Origin: Lingula anatina
Taxonomy: Eukaryota > Brachiopoda > Lingulata > Lingulida > Lingulidae
Direction: 5' to 3'
Length of the DNA stretch: 50,526 nucleotides
Assembly: GCF_001039355.2 (NCBI RefSeq)
Contig: NW_019774269.1
Location: 244,055-294,580, forward strand
A program made the position numbers and the translations under genes. This document shows, in pieces, positions 49,401-50,526 of this stretch (positions within the stretch are counted from its first letter, which is position 1; every line of letters begins with the position of its first letter). The notes beneath the pieces are model-generated. The model searched no databases, was not told the origin of the DNA, and saw nothing but the letters and a program-made list of their open reading frames with translations.

Positions 49401-50114
49401 GTACGTATTTCTATTAATGGATTTGAACACCTTCACATTTGTAATCGAAACTATTGAGTCTGAAAATAATGCAAAAAAGCCAGCATTGCTTTCTTCTTAT
49501 AATTTTACAACAGTGCCGACAATTTCATGACCTTTTTTTATCGTTGGTTACACCGTGAGGTATCATTTAATTCAATCAATCTTACATCTTGGAGATTGAG
49601 AAATACAAGAGACCTAATACATATCACATGAGCCTTAAAATGTTGATATTTTAAGCTTTCGTCTCTATGTTTATATACAGTAAAATATGAATGATATAAA
49701 ATGCAAATAAAAAATGACTATGGTTAGTTATGGTTTGTCAAAAATTGTGAAAAGAATTAAAGAAACCGTACTGCTGAGAGCCAAGAGATTTTAACAAAAA
49801 ACCAAACGTTTAGGAAAAAAACCCTGGACTACATGTAACTTTGAATGCAGGAATGGGGTCGTTCACCATTGGTAAGTACGGGAAAATTGCCGTTTACTCC
49901 AGGAAAATCTAATTTTTTGCCAAAACGAAGAGTTATTATGACTTTAAGGTGCTATAAGTTTGTGTACTTAAACTATATAGAATGTGGTTAAACTTTTTCT
50001 TGTCTCATTTCCTTTTGTTTTATTGCTATAAATTTATTCTTTTTTTCTTATTTAGGACAATTCAAATGAAGTTTCTGTGATAACATTGGAGGAGGAAAAG
50101 AATACACCTTTCAG
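13703..50114 (+). CDS. Polycystin-1-like (PKD1L-type) receptor gene, partial, 27 exons
   Basis: Exons (each listed separately) join with agreeing phases to about 1,650 codons. Order: C-terminal half of a C-type lectin domain; three CCP-TSP1 pairs; a small EGF-like exon; REJ exons; linker exons with potential N-glycosylation sites; GAIN domain with GPS; TM1 followed by basic RKKDRED; PLAT; polycystin-type RWLALDLDD linker; TM2 ([19 protein letters not shown]) and TM3 ([16 protein letters not shown]). Family proteins are large 11-TM receptors that pair with TRPP channels, often in cilia or sperm; that role is inferred. The GPS reads CLFWDE...GC, then CMCHHMT, with the expected cleavage before T. 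N-terminal exons and the remaining TM segments are not in the window. CTLD plus CCP plus TSP1 is unlike vertebrate PKD1 (LRR-WSC-PKD). TSP1 copy A is cut by the N at 15084. Confidence 0.88.
13939..14549 (+). other. Intron between the lectin exon and CCP-A
   Basis: Contains a C-rich stretch (14147-14168) and sequence homologous to introns before CCP-B and CCP-C (about 20110-20386 and 21890-22113), marking the edge of the duplicated cassette. Confidence 0.6.
14550..14729 (+). CDS. Polycystin-like gene: CCP/Sushi module A
   Basis: 180 bp, phase 1-1, acceptor tgattttag, donor T|GTAAGA. Cysteines [24 protein letters not shown] and PPVCD plus the closing Trp define a CCP fold. It carries one extra Cys (LSCN) absent in copies B and C, so an unpaired thiol is possible. 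Confidence 0.88.
14938..15083 (+). CDS. Polycystin-like gene: TSP1 module A, truncated by gap
   Basis: Acceptor ctccatccag, phase 1. [17 protein letters not shown] is the canonical WxxWxxW...CSxTCG start of a thrombospondin type 1 repeat (C-mannosylation sites on the Trp residues). The exon stops at the N at 15084, about 34 bp before its expected end. The sequence after the N matches the intron downstream of copy B near 21522, so roughly 0.7 kb appears to be missing. Confidence 0.85.
15441..15583. repeat. Two tandem copies of a ~70-bp unit
   Basis: Both units start gccgcaagttag and end cagcaaggagtcaac, with gaggccgctacc in the middle. They differ at scattered positions and in spacing. Confidence 0.8.
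16576..17390. repeat. Imperfect ~0.4-0.5-kb direct duplication
   Basis: ccaattatgacgaccattaa near 17069 repeats 16579 with one change, and ccgttggtaagagtagcaat occurs at 16879 and 17252, followed by about 130 bp of matching sequence. A third short piece (ctcatgatcacttgctcgat) lies at 17193. No ORF spans it. Confidence 0.75.
20387..20560 (+). CDS. Polycystin-like gene: CCP/Sushi module B
   Basis: 174 bp, phase 1-1, acceptor gattgttccag, donor T|GTAAGA. Cysteines at [25 protein letters not shown] and PPVCD. It is two residues shorter at the start than copy A and lacks the odd Cys. Confidence 0.9.
20714..20893 (+). CDS. Polycystin-like gene: TSP1 module B
   Basis: 180 bp, phase 1-1. [41 protein letters not shown] give six Cys and three Trp. 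The donor CAG|GTAATT at 20893 is the only one of three tandem donor copies that keeps the downstream phase. Confidence 0.9.
20844..20999 (+). repeat. Tandem triplication of the TSP1-B exon end with its donor site
   Basis: The 50-bp unit (cccagacactgtcctgcttt ... cactgtccag|gta) occurs three times; donors follow 20893, 20943 and 20993. All copies after the first are on the intron side. Using donor 2 or 3 would add 50 or 100 bp and shift the frame. Confidence 0.88.
21000..22113 (+). other. Intron between cassettes B and C
   Basis: Contains a poly-T run (about 21680-21710) and, from about 21700, sequence homologous to the introns before CCP-B, showing that the duplicated unit included introns. 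The stretch 21040-21510 has no counterpart in the other cassettes and shows no coding signal. Confidence 0.55.
22114..22287 (+). CDS. Polycystin-like gene: CCP/Sushi module C
   Basis: 174 bp, phase 1-1, nearly identical to module B (differences include ITYTCHAGY for ITYTCQTGY). Acceptor gattgttccag, donor T|GTAAGA. Confidence 0.9.
22500..22679 (+). CDS. Polycystin-like gene: TSP1 module C
   Basis: 180 bp, phase 1-1. Same fold as copy B, but CSVTCG has become CSVICG and NRTC has become NRIC. The first change removes the Thr that carries O-fucose in CSVTCG-type repeats, so modification of this copy may differ. Confidence 0.9.
22636..22832 (+). repeat. Four tandem copies of the TSP1-C exon end with its donor site
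   Basis: The same ~50-bp unit as in copy B, with donors after 22679, 22729 and 22779 and a fourth decayed copy near 22829 where GT has become GC. Array length differs from cassette B, so it expanded or contracted after the cassettes split. Confidence 0.88.
22833..23153 (+). other. Intron before the EGF-like exon
   Basis: AT-rich, with a T run near 23003. The stretch 23055-23153 holds a few Cys codons in one frame but no acceptor-donor pair with the right phase, so no exon is called. Confidence 0.45.
23154..23280 (+). CDS. Polycystin-like gene: small Cys-rich EGF-like exon
   Basis: 127 bp, phase 1 in and 2 out, acceptor cattgttacag, donor AGAG|GTGACT. Cysteines follow [11 protein letters not shown]...YCLCP, an EGF-like spacing that lacks the last disulphide loop. 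It links the TSP1 block to the REJ region. Confidence 0.75.
23555..23900. mobile_element. 346-bp MITE flanked by TTAA (piggyBac-like ends)
   Basis: Starts TTAAAGGCATAATAACTCTT and ends in the inverted version, aagagttattattgctttaa. The centre holds a perfect palindrome (aaaatctcttaagagatttt). TTAA at both ends suits a piggyBac-type target; no transposase is present. Other copies are at 25679, 43395-43726 (inverted) and 47532-49947 (split). Confidence 0.85.
23905..24092 (+). repeat. Tandem triplication of a REJ exon start with its acceptor
   Basis: A 74-bp unit (intron tail gttgtttctttag plus exon start gtgtactggtcagtgtaagc) occurs three times; the first copy has lost its own acceptor. Acceptors precede 23979 and 24053, and only the last joins the full exon in frame. 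The extra copies lie on the intron side. Confidence 0.88.
24053..24279 (+). CDS. Polycystin-like gene: REJ region exon 1
   Basis: 227 bp, phase 2 in and 1 out, donor G|GTAAGT. Product [27 protein letters not shown]...[11 protein letters not shown] shows the W-D-L and 'G..Y.V...' pattern of REJ domains. REJ domains were defined in the sea-urchin sperm receptor for egg jelly and in polycystin-1. Confidence 0.8.
24280..28055 (+). other. Large intron, 5' part
   Basis: AT-rich. Holds a broken TTAA-MITE copy (25679-25789, ended by the N at 25790), A runs near 25878 and 26029, and a perfect 20-bp palindrome (aaatgtggaattccacattt) at 25972. The stretch 26880-27180 has open frames on both strands but no convincing protein or splice structure. 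No RNA gene was seen. Confidence 0.45.
25679..25789. mobile_element. 5' part of a TTAA-MITE, cut at an N gap
   Basis: ttaaagggataataactctt onward matches the first ~90 bp of the element at 23555. The match fades after about 25764 and the record reaches the N at 25790, so the rest is missing from the assembly or was lost. Confidence 0.75.
28056..30089 (+). repeat. 56-bp minisatellite made of a REJ intron-exon junction
   Basis: About 30 units of 56 bp (one strong pair 28381/28437). Each unit holds ctgtag|g or variants, then gtacaagtcagtctgctggt acagtgctgtctacatcatg. The final unit is the real acceptor and first ~46 bp of the exon at 30047, so the array is an amplified splice junction. Unit variants with ctgtgg lack the AG, while ctgtag and ctgcag keep it. 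An inner ~0.53-kb block (28370-28900) recurs 801 bp later across the N at 29144, so the unit count is uncertain. Confidence 0.9.
30047..30262 (+). CDS. Polycystin-like gene: REJ region exon 2
   Basis: 216 bp, phase 1-1. Acceptor tgtgtatctgtag, donor G|GTAACT. Product [14 protein letters not shown]...[19 protein letters not shown], then [20 protein letters not shown]; the 'G.C.V.P..G......F...C.G' pattern is a REJ hallmark. It directly follows the minisatellite derived from its own 5' end. Confidence 0.85.
30263..30587 (+). other. Intron between REJ exons 2 and 3
   Basis: Short AT-rich intron. A small direct repeat (agctaaaattgttagcc-like) lies at 30307-30358; nothing else was seen. Confidence 0.5.
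30588..30733 (+). CDS. Polycystin-like gene: REJ region exon 3
   Basis: 146 bp, phase 1 in and 0 out, acceptor ttccctcag, donor CAG|GTATGT. Product [16 protein letters not shown] and [12 protein letters not shown], the beta-strand pattern seen late in REJ regions. Confidence 0.82.
30680..30915 (+). repeat. Tandem copies of the REJ exon 3 end with its donor site
   Basis: An 89-bp unit (gtgtgcatgctgtcaatgaa ... cactgtccag|gtatgttgacattatctgta) occurs about three times; donors follow 30733 and 30822, and the third at about 30911 has lost its GT. Extra copies lie on the intron side. Confidence 0.86.
31065..31280. repeat. (AT)n, perfect hairpin, then (GT)n
   Basis: An AT array ends at 31122. Arms of 35 bp at 31123-31157 and 31217-31251 are perfect inverted copies (start aataaaaagaaaaaaataac) around a 59-bp loop containing ccctgaagatgcaatgaaac. 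A GT array follows at 31251-31280. Perfect arms between two microsatellites suggest a young or gene-converted MITE. Confidence 0.88.
31300..31540. mobile_element. MITE with imperfect inverted arms
   Basis: gtagctactgatctgtagac and cctacttaaaagcaa on the left are matched by gcttttaagtagg and gtctactgatc on the right. The core tatggccaaccc links it to the fold-back element at 4431-4582. No ORF. Confidence 0.65.
31580..31700 (+). CDS. Polycystin-like gene: exon after REJ region
   Basis: 121 bp, phase 0 in and 1 out, acceptor ctgtttaag, donor ACAG|GTTCTC. Encodes 40 residues ([20 protein letters not shown]...[12 protein letters not shown]). Confidence 0.78.
31860..32546 (+). repeat. Tandem copies of the acceptor and start of the next exon, plus a contig-overlap duplication
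   Basis: Copies of ttag|ctgtcctacagct...ctgtcag occur at 31869, 32091, 32184, 32383 and 32476, separated by ttattcacatccttctctgt repeats. The block 31963-32253 repeats as 32255-32545 with an offset of 292 bp across the N at 32254, cutting the first full exon copy at its last base. The latter duplication is probably an assembly overlap; the shorter acceptor copies are separate. Confidence 0.82.
32476..32546 (+). CDS. Polycystin-like gene: short linker exon
   Basis: 71 bp, phase 1 in and 0 out, acceptor ttggcttttag, donor CAG|GTAAAT. Encodes [13 protein letters not shown] and GTEKLAREQ, a helical segment typical of the region between REJ and GAIN. An equal copy at 32184-32253 is cut by the N at 32254. 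Confidence 0.8.
32947..33072 (+). CDS. Polycystin-like gene: linker exon (helical)
   Basis: 126 bp, phase 0-0, acceptor tcttccacag, donor CAG|GTACTG. Encodes 42 residues ([26 protein letters not shown]) with one N-glycosylation site. Confidence 0.85.
33178..33390. repeat. Cluster of ttgggccaacgt palindromic repeats
   Basis: The 12-mer core cgttgg(g/c)ccaac occurs about eight times in both orientations within 210 bp, some as back-to-back palindromes. Similar clusters are widespread in invertebrate genomes and usually belong to non-autonomous DNA elements. Confidence 0.75.
33757..34339. mobile_element. 583-bp MITE with cccttagcaaaat ends and internal tttgcagc array
   Basis: Perfect 13-bp inverted ends: cccttagcaaaat at 33757 and attttgctaaggg ending at 34338-34339. 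The inside is full of aatttgctgc/gcagcaaa words in both orientations, and a third internal attttgctaaggg lies at 34051. No ORF of substance. Confidence 0.82.
34579..34670 (+). CDS. Polycystin-like gene: linker exon
   Basis: 92 bp, phase 0 in and 2 out, acceptor taattttcag, donor AC|GTAAGC. Encodes [30 protein letters not shown] with one N-glycosylation site. Confidence 0.82.
34742..35450. mobile_element. 709-bp MITE with catttcacaaa ends
   Basis: Left ggcccccatttcacaaagaa and right tttttgtgaaatggagccc are inverted copies. A second cattt/gtttcacaaagaatctta word is inside at 34837. No ORF. It fills most of the intron after the exon at 34579. Confidence 0.75.
35802..35907 (+). CDS. Polycystin-like gene: linker exon
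   Basis: 106 bp, phase 2 in and 0 out, acceptor ttattatttag, donor AAG|GTGAGA. Encodes [20 protein letters not shown] and [15 protein letters not shown]; three Asn-X-Ser/Thr sites fit an extracellular stalk. Confidence 0.83.
35957..36145. mobile_element. Fold-back MITE, ~190 bp
   Basis: The two halves (ttgctaaattgcaatcaatttaagc ... and its inverted copy ending gcagtttagcatgaa) form a long hairpin around gataattaattctcat; cttcagtaggcatgccagac on the right mirrors the left. Related to the elements at 11832 and 44318. Confidence 0.72.
36211..36399. mobile_element. Relative of the 166-bp caggcccgtagccag MITE
   Basis: Shares tctttttctgaaaaagtg and ctccctggctatgggcctg with the element at 40143-40308; a G run lies at 36241-36255. 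The left terminal repeat has diverged. Confidence 0.65.
36414..36580. repeat. 21-bp minisatellite (acaaccagcaacatcaacta)
   Basis: About eight units. The plus-strand translation gives a TKQPATS repeat and the minus strand a CLVDVAG repeat, but both are intronic and no splice sites frame them. Considered repeat, not gene. Confidence 0.85.
36808..36927 (+). CDS. Polycystin-like gene: linker exon
   Basis: 120 bp, phase 0-0, acceptor catcttgcag, donor AAG|GTGGGT. Encodes 40 residues ([28 protein letters not shown]) of helical character. Confidence 0.84.
37462..37644 (+). CDS. Polycystin-like gene: linker/GAIN exon
   Basis: 183 bp, phase 0-0, acceptor ttgtgttttag, donor CAG|GTACTA. Encodes 61 residues ([28 protein letters not shown]) with an N-glycosylation site (KNISTA). 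Confidence 0.82.
37645..38340 (+). other. Intron with tetranucleotide repeat
   Basis: Contains (taat)n/(ttta)n at 37670-37725 and a GT/G run near 38145-38180. No other structure was found. Confidence 0.5.
38341..38491 (+). CDS. Polycystin-like gene: GAIN domain exon
   Basis: 151 bp, phase 0 in and 1 out, acceptor atttatcag, donor A|GTAAGA. Encodes [44 protein letters not shown]. Confidence 0.82.
38839..39029 (+). CDS. Polycystin-like gene: GAIN domain exon
   Basis: 191 bp, phase 1 in and 0 out, acceptor atttcacag, donor GAG|GTATGC. Encodes [45 protein letters not shown], the beta-rich region ahead of the GPS. Confidence 0.84.
39144..39261. mobile_element. 118-bp fold-back MITE in the 5' LTR
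   Basis: Arms at 39144-39185 and 39220-39261 are 42 bp inverted copies with a few mismatches (atggtctctcc, ctctcacacgcct, ccacgc). It ends about 5 bp before the remaining tail of the 5' LTR (aatgaggaacataaca), so it replaces or splits that LTR. Confidence 0.78.
39435..40235 (+). pseudogene. Retrotransposon gag with CCHC zinc knuckle
   Basis: Starts [21 protein letters not shown] capsid-like region (residues about 20-170) is followed by the zinc knuckle [14 protein letters not shown] at about residue 220. The own coding sequence ends at 40142, where a 166-bp MITE begins; the reading continues into the MITE and stops at 40235. Nucleocapsid binding of element RNA is the known role. Confidence 0.88.
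40143..40308. mobile_element. 166-bp MITE inserted in gag, with perfect ends and 5-bp target duplication
   Basis: Perfect 15-bp terminal inverted repeats (caggcccgtagccag / ctggctacgggcctg) and target-site duplication agaaa (40138-40142 and 40309-40313). The insertion totals 171 bp (57 codons), so the frame on both sides is the same and only stops inside the MITE break the protein. A relative is at 36211-36399. Confidence 0.93.
40425..40709 (+). pseudogene. Retrotransposon protease
   Basis: In frame with gag once the MITE is discounted. The aspartic protease active site, normally DTGS, reads [13 protein letters not shown] here, so Thr has become Met. The next ORF (40712-40912, [17 protein letters not shown]) is the protease C-terminal part after a stop. 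Confidence 0.8.
40960..41600 (+). pseudogene. Retrotransposon reverse transcriptase
   Basis: Fragments in several frames. [15 protein letters not shown] is the conserved palm motif. The catalytic YxDD-type motif appears as [10 protein letters not shown]. Stops at about 41014 and 41582 and frameshifts between 41000 and 41260 make it non-functional. Confidence 0.88.
41663..42138 (+). pseudogene. Retrotransposon RT connection and RNase H
   Basis: [20 protein letters not shown], then after a break near 41853 the RNase H motifs [20 protein letters not shown] and [14 protein letters not shown]. The conserved first Asp region is split by the stop near 41853. A stop follows RLQR at 42138. Confidence 0.85.
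42145..43098 (+). pseudogene. Retrotransposon integrase
   Basis: Best-preserved part. HHCC zinc region: HVAHPG ... CVSCQ. DDE core: [20 protein letters not shown] (Asp), [14 protein letters not shown] (Asp), [15 protein letters not shown] (Glu). The C-terminal domain is cut short at SISCSKGSN and runs into the 3' LTR region. The catalytic triad looks intact, but the C-terminus is missing. Confidence 0.9.
43069..43220 (+). repeat. Probable 3' LTR (~150 bp)
   Basis: After the purine tract, TGTACTAGTATTTAC... to ...GAGGAACATAACA has TG...CA ends. Only the last ~16 bp can be matched to the 5' side, because the 5' LTR is lost. Confidence 0.55.
43395..43726 (-). mobile_element. TTAA-MITE, inverted copy
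   Basis: 332 bp with TTAA at both ends; it matches 23555-23900 in reverse orientation, including the central palindrome (tctcttaagaga) and a T run where the reference has A. Confidence 0.85.
43848..44016 (+). CDS. Polycystin-like gene: GAIN domain exon
   Basis: 169 bp, phase 0 in and 1 out, acceptor gattttctag, donor A|GTGAGT. Encodes [48 protein letters not shown]; three N-glycosylation sites. Confidence 0.86.
44017..44695 (+). other. Intron with half MITE and (TC)n
   Basis: The stretch 44318-44460 (agggaccattcccacagata, ggatcgatcta) is half of the MITE family at 11832; 44463-44530 carries ggtattggtattggtac repeats and 44548-44563 a TC array. Confidence 0.55.
44696..44802 (+). CDS. Polycystin-like gene: GPS first half
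   Basis: 107 bp, phase 1 in and 0 out, acceptor tacaacag, donor [29 protein letters not shown] holds the first two GPS cysteines and the conserved Trp residues. Confidence 0.9.
44991..45221 (+). CDS. Polycystin-like gene: GPS cleavage site and TM1
   Basis: 231 bp, phase 0-0, acceptor cctgtatccag, donor [24 protein letters not shown] is the second half of the GPS; known autoproteolysis occurs between the residue before Thr and Thr, here Met-Thr where Leu-Thr is usual. TM1 [20 protein letters not shown] is followed by basic WARKKDRED. Confidence 0.92.
45654..45774 (+). CDS. Polycystin-like gene: PLAT domain, first exon
   Basis: 121 bp, phase 0 in and 1 out, acceptor atgtctctag, donor [30 protein letters not shown] is the usual PLAT start (Y.V.V.TG...AGT.A.V), a cytoplasmic lipid- or protein-binding fold after TM1. 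Confidence 0.92.
45896..46398 (+). CDS. Polycystin-like gene: PLAT end and TM2
   Basis: 503 bp, phase 1 in and 0 out, acceptor tttcaaag, donor [58 protein letters not shown], then [20 protein letters not shown] with TM2; the WL-x-DD and FTR-Q-R motifs are typical of polycystin-1 family members. Confidence 0.93.
46441..46535. repeat. (ATTT)n/(GTTT)n microsatellite
   Basis: ttta units change to tttg units at about 46489, in the intron after the TM2 exon. Confidence 0.95.
46747..47373 (+). CDS. Polycystin-like gene: TM3 and long cytoplasmic loop
   Basis: 627 bp, phase 0-0, acceptor tcaattccag, donor [29 protein letters not shown] and [13 protein letters not shown] form TM3; the remaining ~160 residues are a polar, Ser/Asn-rich loop, with low conservation expected. 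Confidence 0.9.
47630..48154. mobile_element. ~525-bp MITE with AGGGACC ends, nested in the TTAA-MITE
   Basis: Inverted ends of about 46 bp (gggaccgttcacatgaaaaa... and ...tttttcatgtgaggggtccc) with TA on both sides. The interior has tcagaatctcctccgagcgc and gatcacggtctgtgccctga. The half copy at 253-420 is the same family. Confidence 0.85.
48500..48660 (+). promoter_or_regulatory. Promoter-like cluster: CCAAT boxes and CRE
   Basis: A CpG-bearing stretch with gattggct (inverted CCAAT) at 48571, ccaataag at 48606 and the palindromic CRE tgacgtca at 48640, all within 75 bp and 50 bp upstream of the hAT-like start codon at 48695. Motif identity is seen; activity is inferred. Confidence 0.5.
48695..48937 (+). 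pseudogene. hAT-transposon-like N-terminal fragment (TTF/BED-type zinc finger)
   Basis: ATG in aaaaacATGTGG. A basic start ([20 protein letters not shown]) leads into [21 protein letters not shown] and PWLKN...[13 protein letters not shown], the pattern seen in TTF-type fingers of hAT-derived proteins such as the ZNF862/C17orf113 group. After about 48937 a short MITE takes over, so the rest of the finger and the transposase are missing. The reading goes on to 49066 only as non-homologous sequence. Confidence 0.6.
48938..49060. mobile_element. Short MITE with gggcctggttgcaccaa end
   Basis: The left end gggcctggttgcaccaacag and the right end gccagttgcaccaagac are imperfect inverted copies over ~17 bp. 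It truncates the hAT-like ORF. Confidence 0.6.
49061..50055 (+). other. 3' part of the intron before the last exon seen
   Basis: AT-rich, no coding signal. From 49786 it is the tail of the split TTAA-MITE. Confidence 0.5.
50056..50114 (+). CDS. Polycystin-like gene: last exon in the window
   Basis: 59 bp, phase 0 in and 2 out, acceptor ttcttatttag, donor AG|GTGAAT. Encodes [19 protein letters not shown], a continuation of the cytoplasmic loop. Frame and splice sites fit, but the exon is short and the residues are not diagnostic. Further TM exons should follow beyond 50526. Confidence 0.6.
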
Positions 50115-50526
50115 GTGAATGAAATTTTTGTCTTGTTTTTTTATGTACAGACACACATGTGTCTGTACATATTGCCATCACCTGCGTCTGTCGTCGCCGA
50201 TGCCGGCGCCGTGCACTTTCCTTGTTAAAATAGTAATTTAAGACACATAAAAGTGTTTGTTTGACATTCCCTGCATCTTTACAACATTGTTAGTTGATTA
50301 TGTAGAAATGATGGTAAACTTGTTATCGTGTATTGTGTAATAAAGTGTCAAAAATGGAAATAAACTCATATCAGTCAGATTCAATCATTTACTATGTTCA
50401 GAATGTCAGAATGGAGGAAATTGGACATTTGACACAGTTCTATTGATATTTGTCCCATCTCATCAATTTTCTTAGTTGATCATATAAAAATGGCAGTAAA
50501 CTGTTTATTTCATCTTATATTAAAAA
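50115..50526 (+). other. Intron sequence at the window end
   Basis: An inverted repeat tgtacagacac / gtgtctgtaca (4-bp loop) lies at about 50144-50170, followed by the CpG-rich gtcgccgatgccggcgcc at 50190. No exon was identified. Confidence 0.5.

Larger units (their letters stand above)
47532..49947. mobile_element. TTAA-MITE split by more than 2 kb of inserted sequence
   Basis: The first ~95 bp of the TTAA element are at 47532-47629 and its last ~160 bp, from the central palindrome on, at 49786-49947. Between them lie another MITE (47630-48154) and the hAT-like fragment. About 75 bp of the element interior is missing. Confidence 0.78.

Overview
The window is animal nuclear DNA: AT-rich, with short exons, GT-AG introns, many microsatellites and a dense load of small inverted-repeat elements. 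The transposon types and the repeated CCP/TSP1/REJ extracellular modules suggest a marine invertebrate (lophotrochozoan or another non-vertebrate). The species cannot be fixed from sequence alone.

Two spliced genes can be rebuilt. On the minus strand (about 6139 down to 1284), six exons join with matching phases and consensus splice sites into one 292-residue open reading frame with its own start and stop; I do not recognise the family. On the plus strand (13703 to 50114 and beyond the window), 27 exons form a partial polycystin-1-like (PKD1L-type) gene: half of a C-type lectin domain, three CCP(Sushi)-TSP1 cassettes, a small EGF-like exon, REJ exons, a GAIN/GPS region, the first transmembrane segment, a PLAT domain and two further membrane segments. 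The phases agree throughout, except where a one-base N cuts the first TSP1 exon. The N-terminal exons and the last membrane segments are not seen.

Layout: 1-1283 holds low-complexity sequence and a 649-bp pure T run. The minus-strand gene is at 1284-6139. From 6140 to 13702 is repeat-rich sequence with an internally deleted LINE (9640-11825) and a decayed minus-strand ORF (12027-12700). From 13703 to the end is the polycystin-like gene; its introns carry a broken Gypsy-type LTR retrotransposon (39262-43220), nested MITEs and a hAT-like gene fragment (48695-48937).

The most unusual signal is in the polycystin-like gene. At six exon edges, a block spanning the splice site has been tandemly multiplied, always toward the intron side: about 50 bp x3 and x4 at two TSP1 donors, 74 bp x3 at a REJ acceptor, 56 bp x about 30 at the next REJ acceptor, 89 bp x3 at a REJ donor, and several copies at the acceptor of the exon at 32476. 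The 2-kb 56-bp minisatellite is therefore an amplified intron-exon junction.

Seven single-base Ns (3281, 7408, 15084, 25790, 29144, 32254, 33714) look like closed scaffold gaps. At three of them the sequence on the two sides is duplicated, as expected from unmerged haplotypes or contig overlaps, so copy numbers near them should be treated with care.
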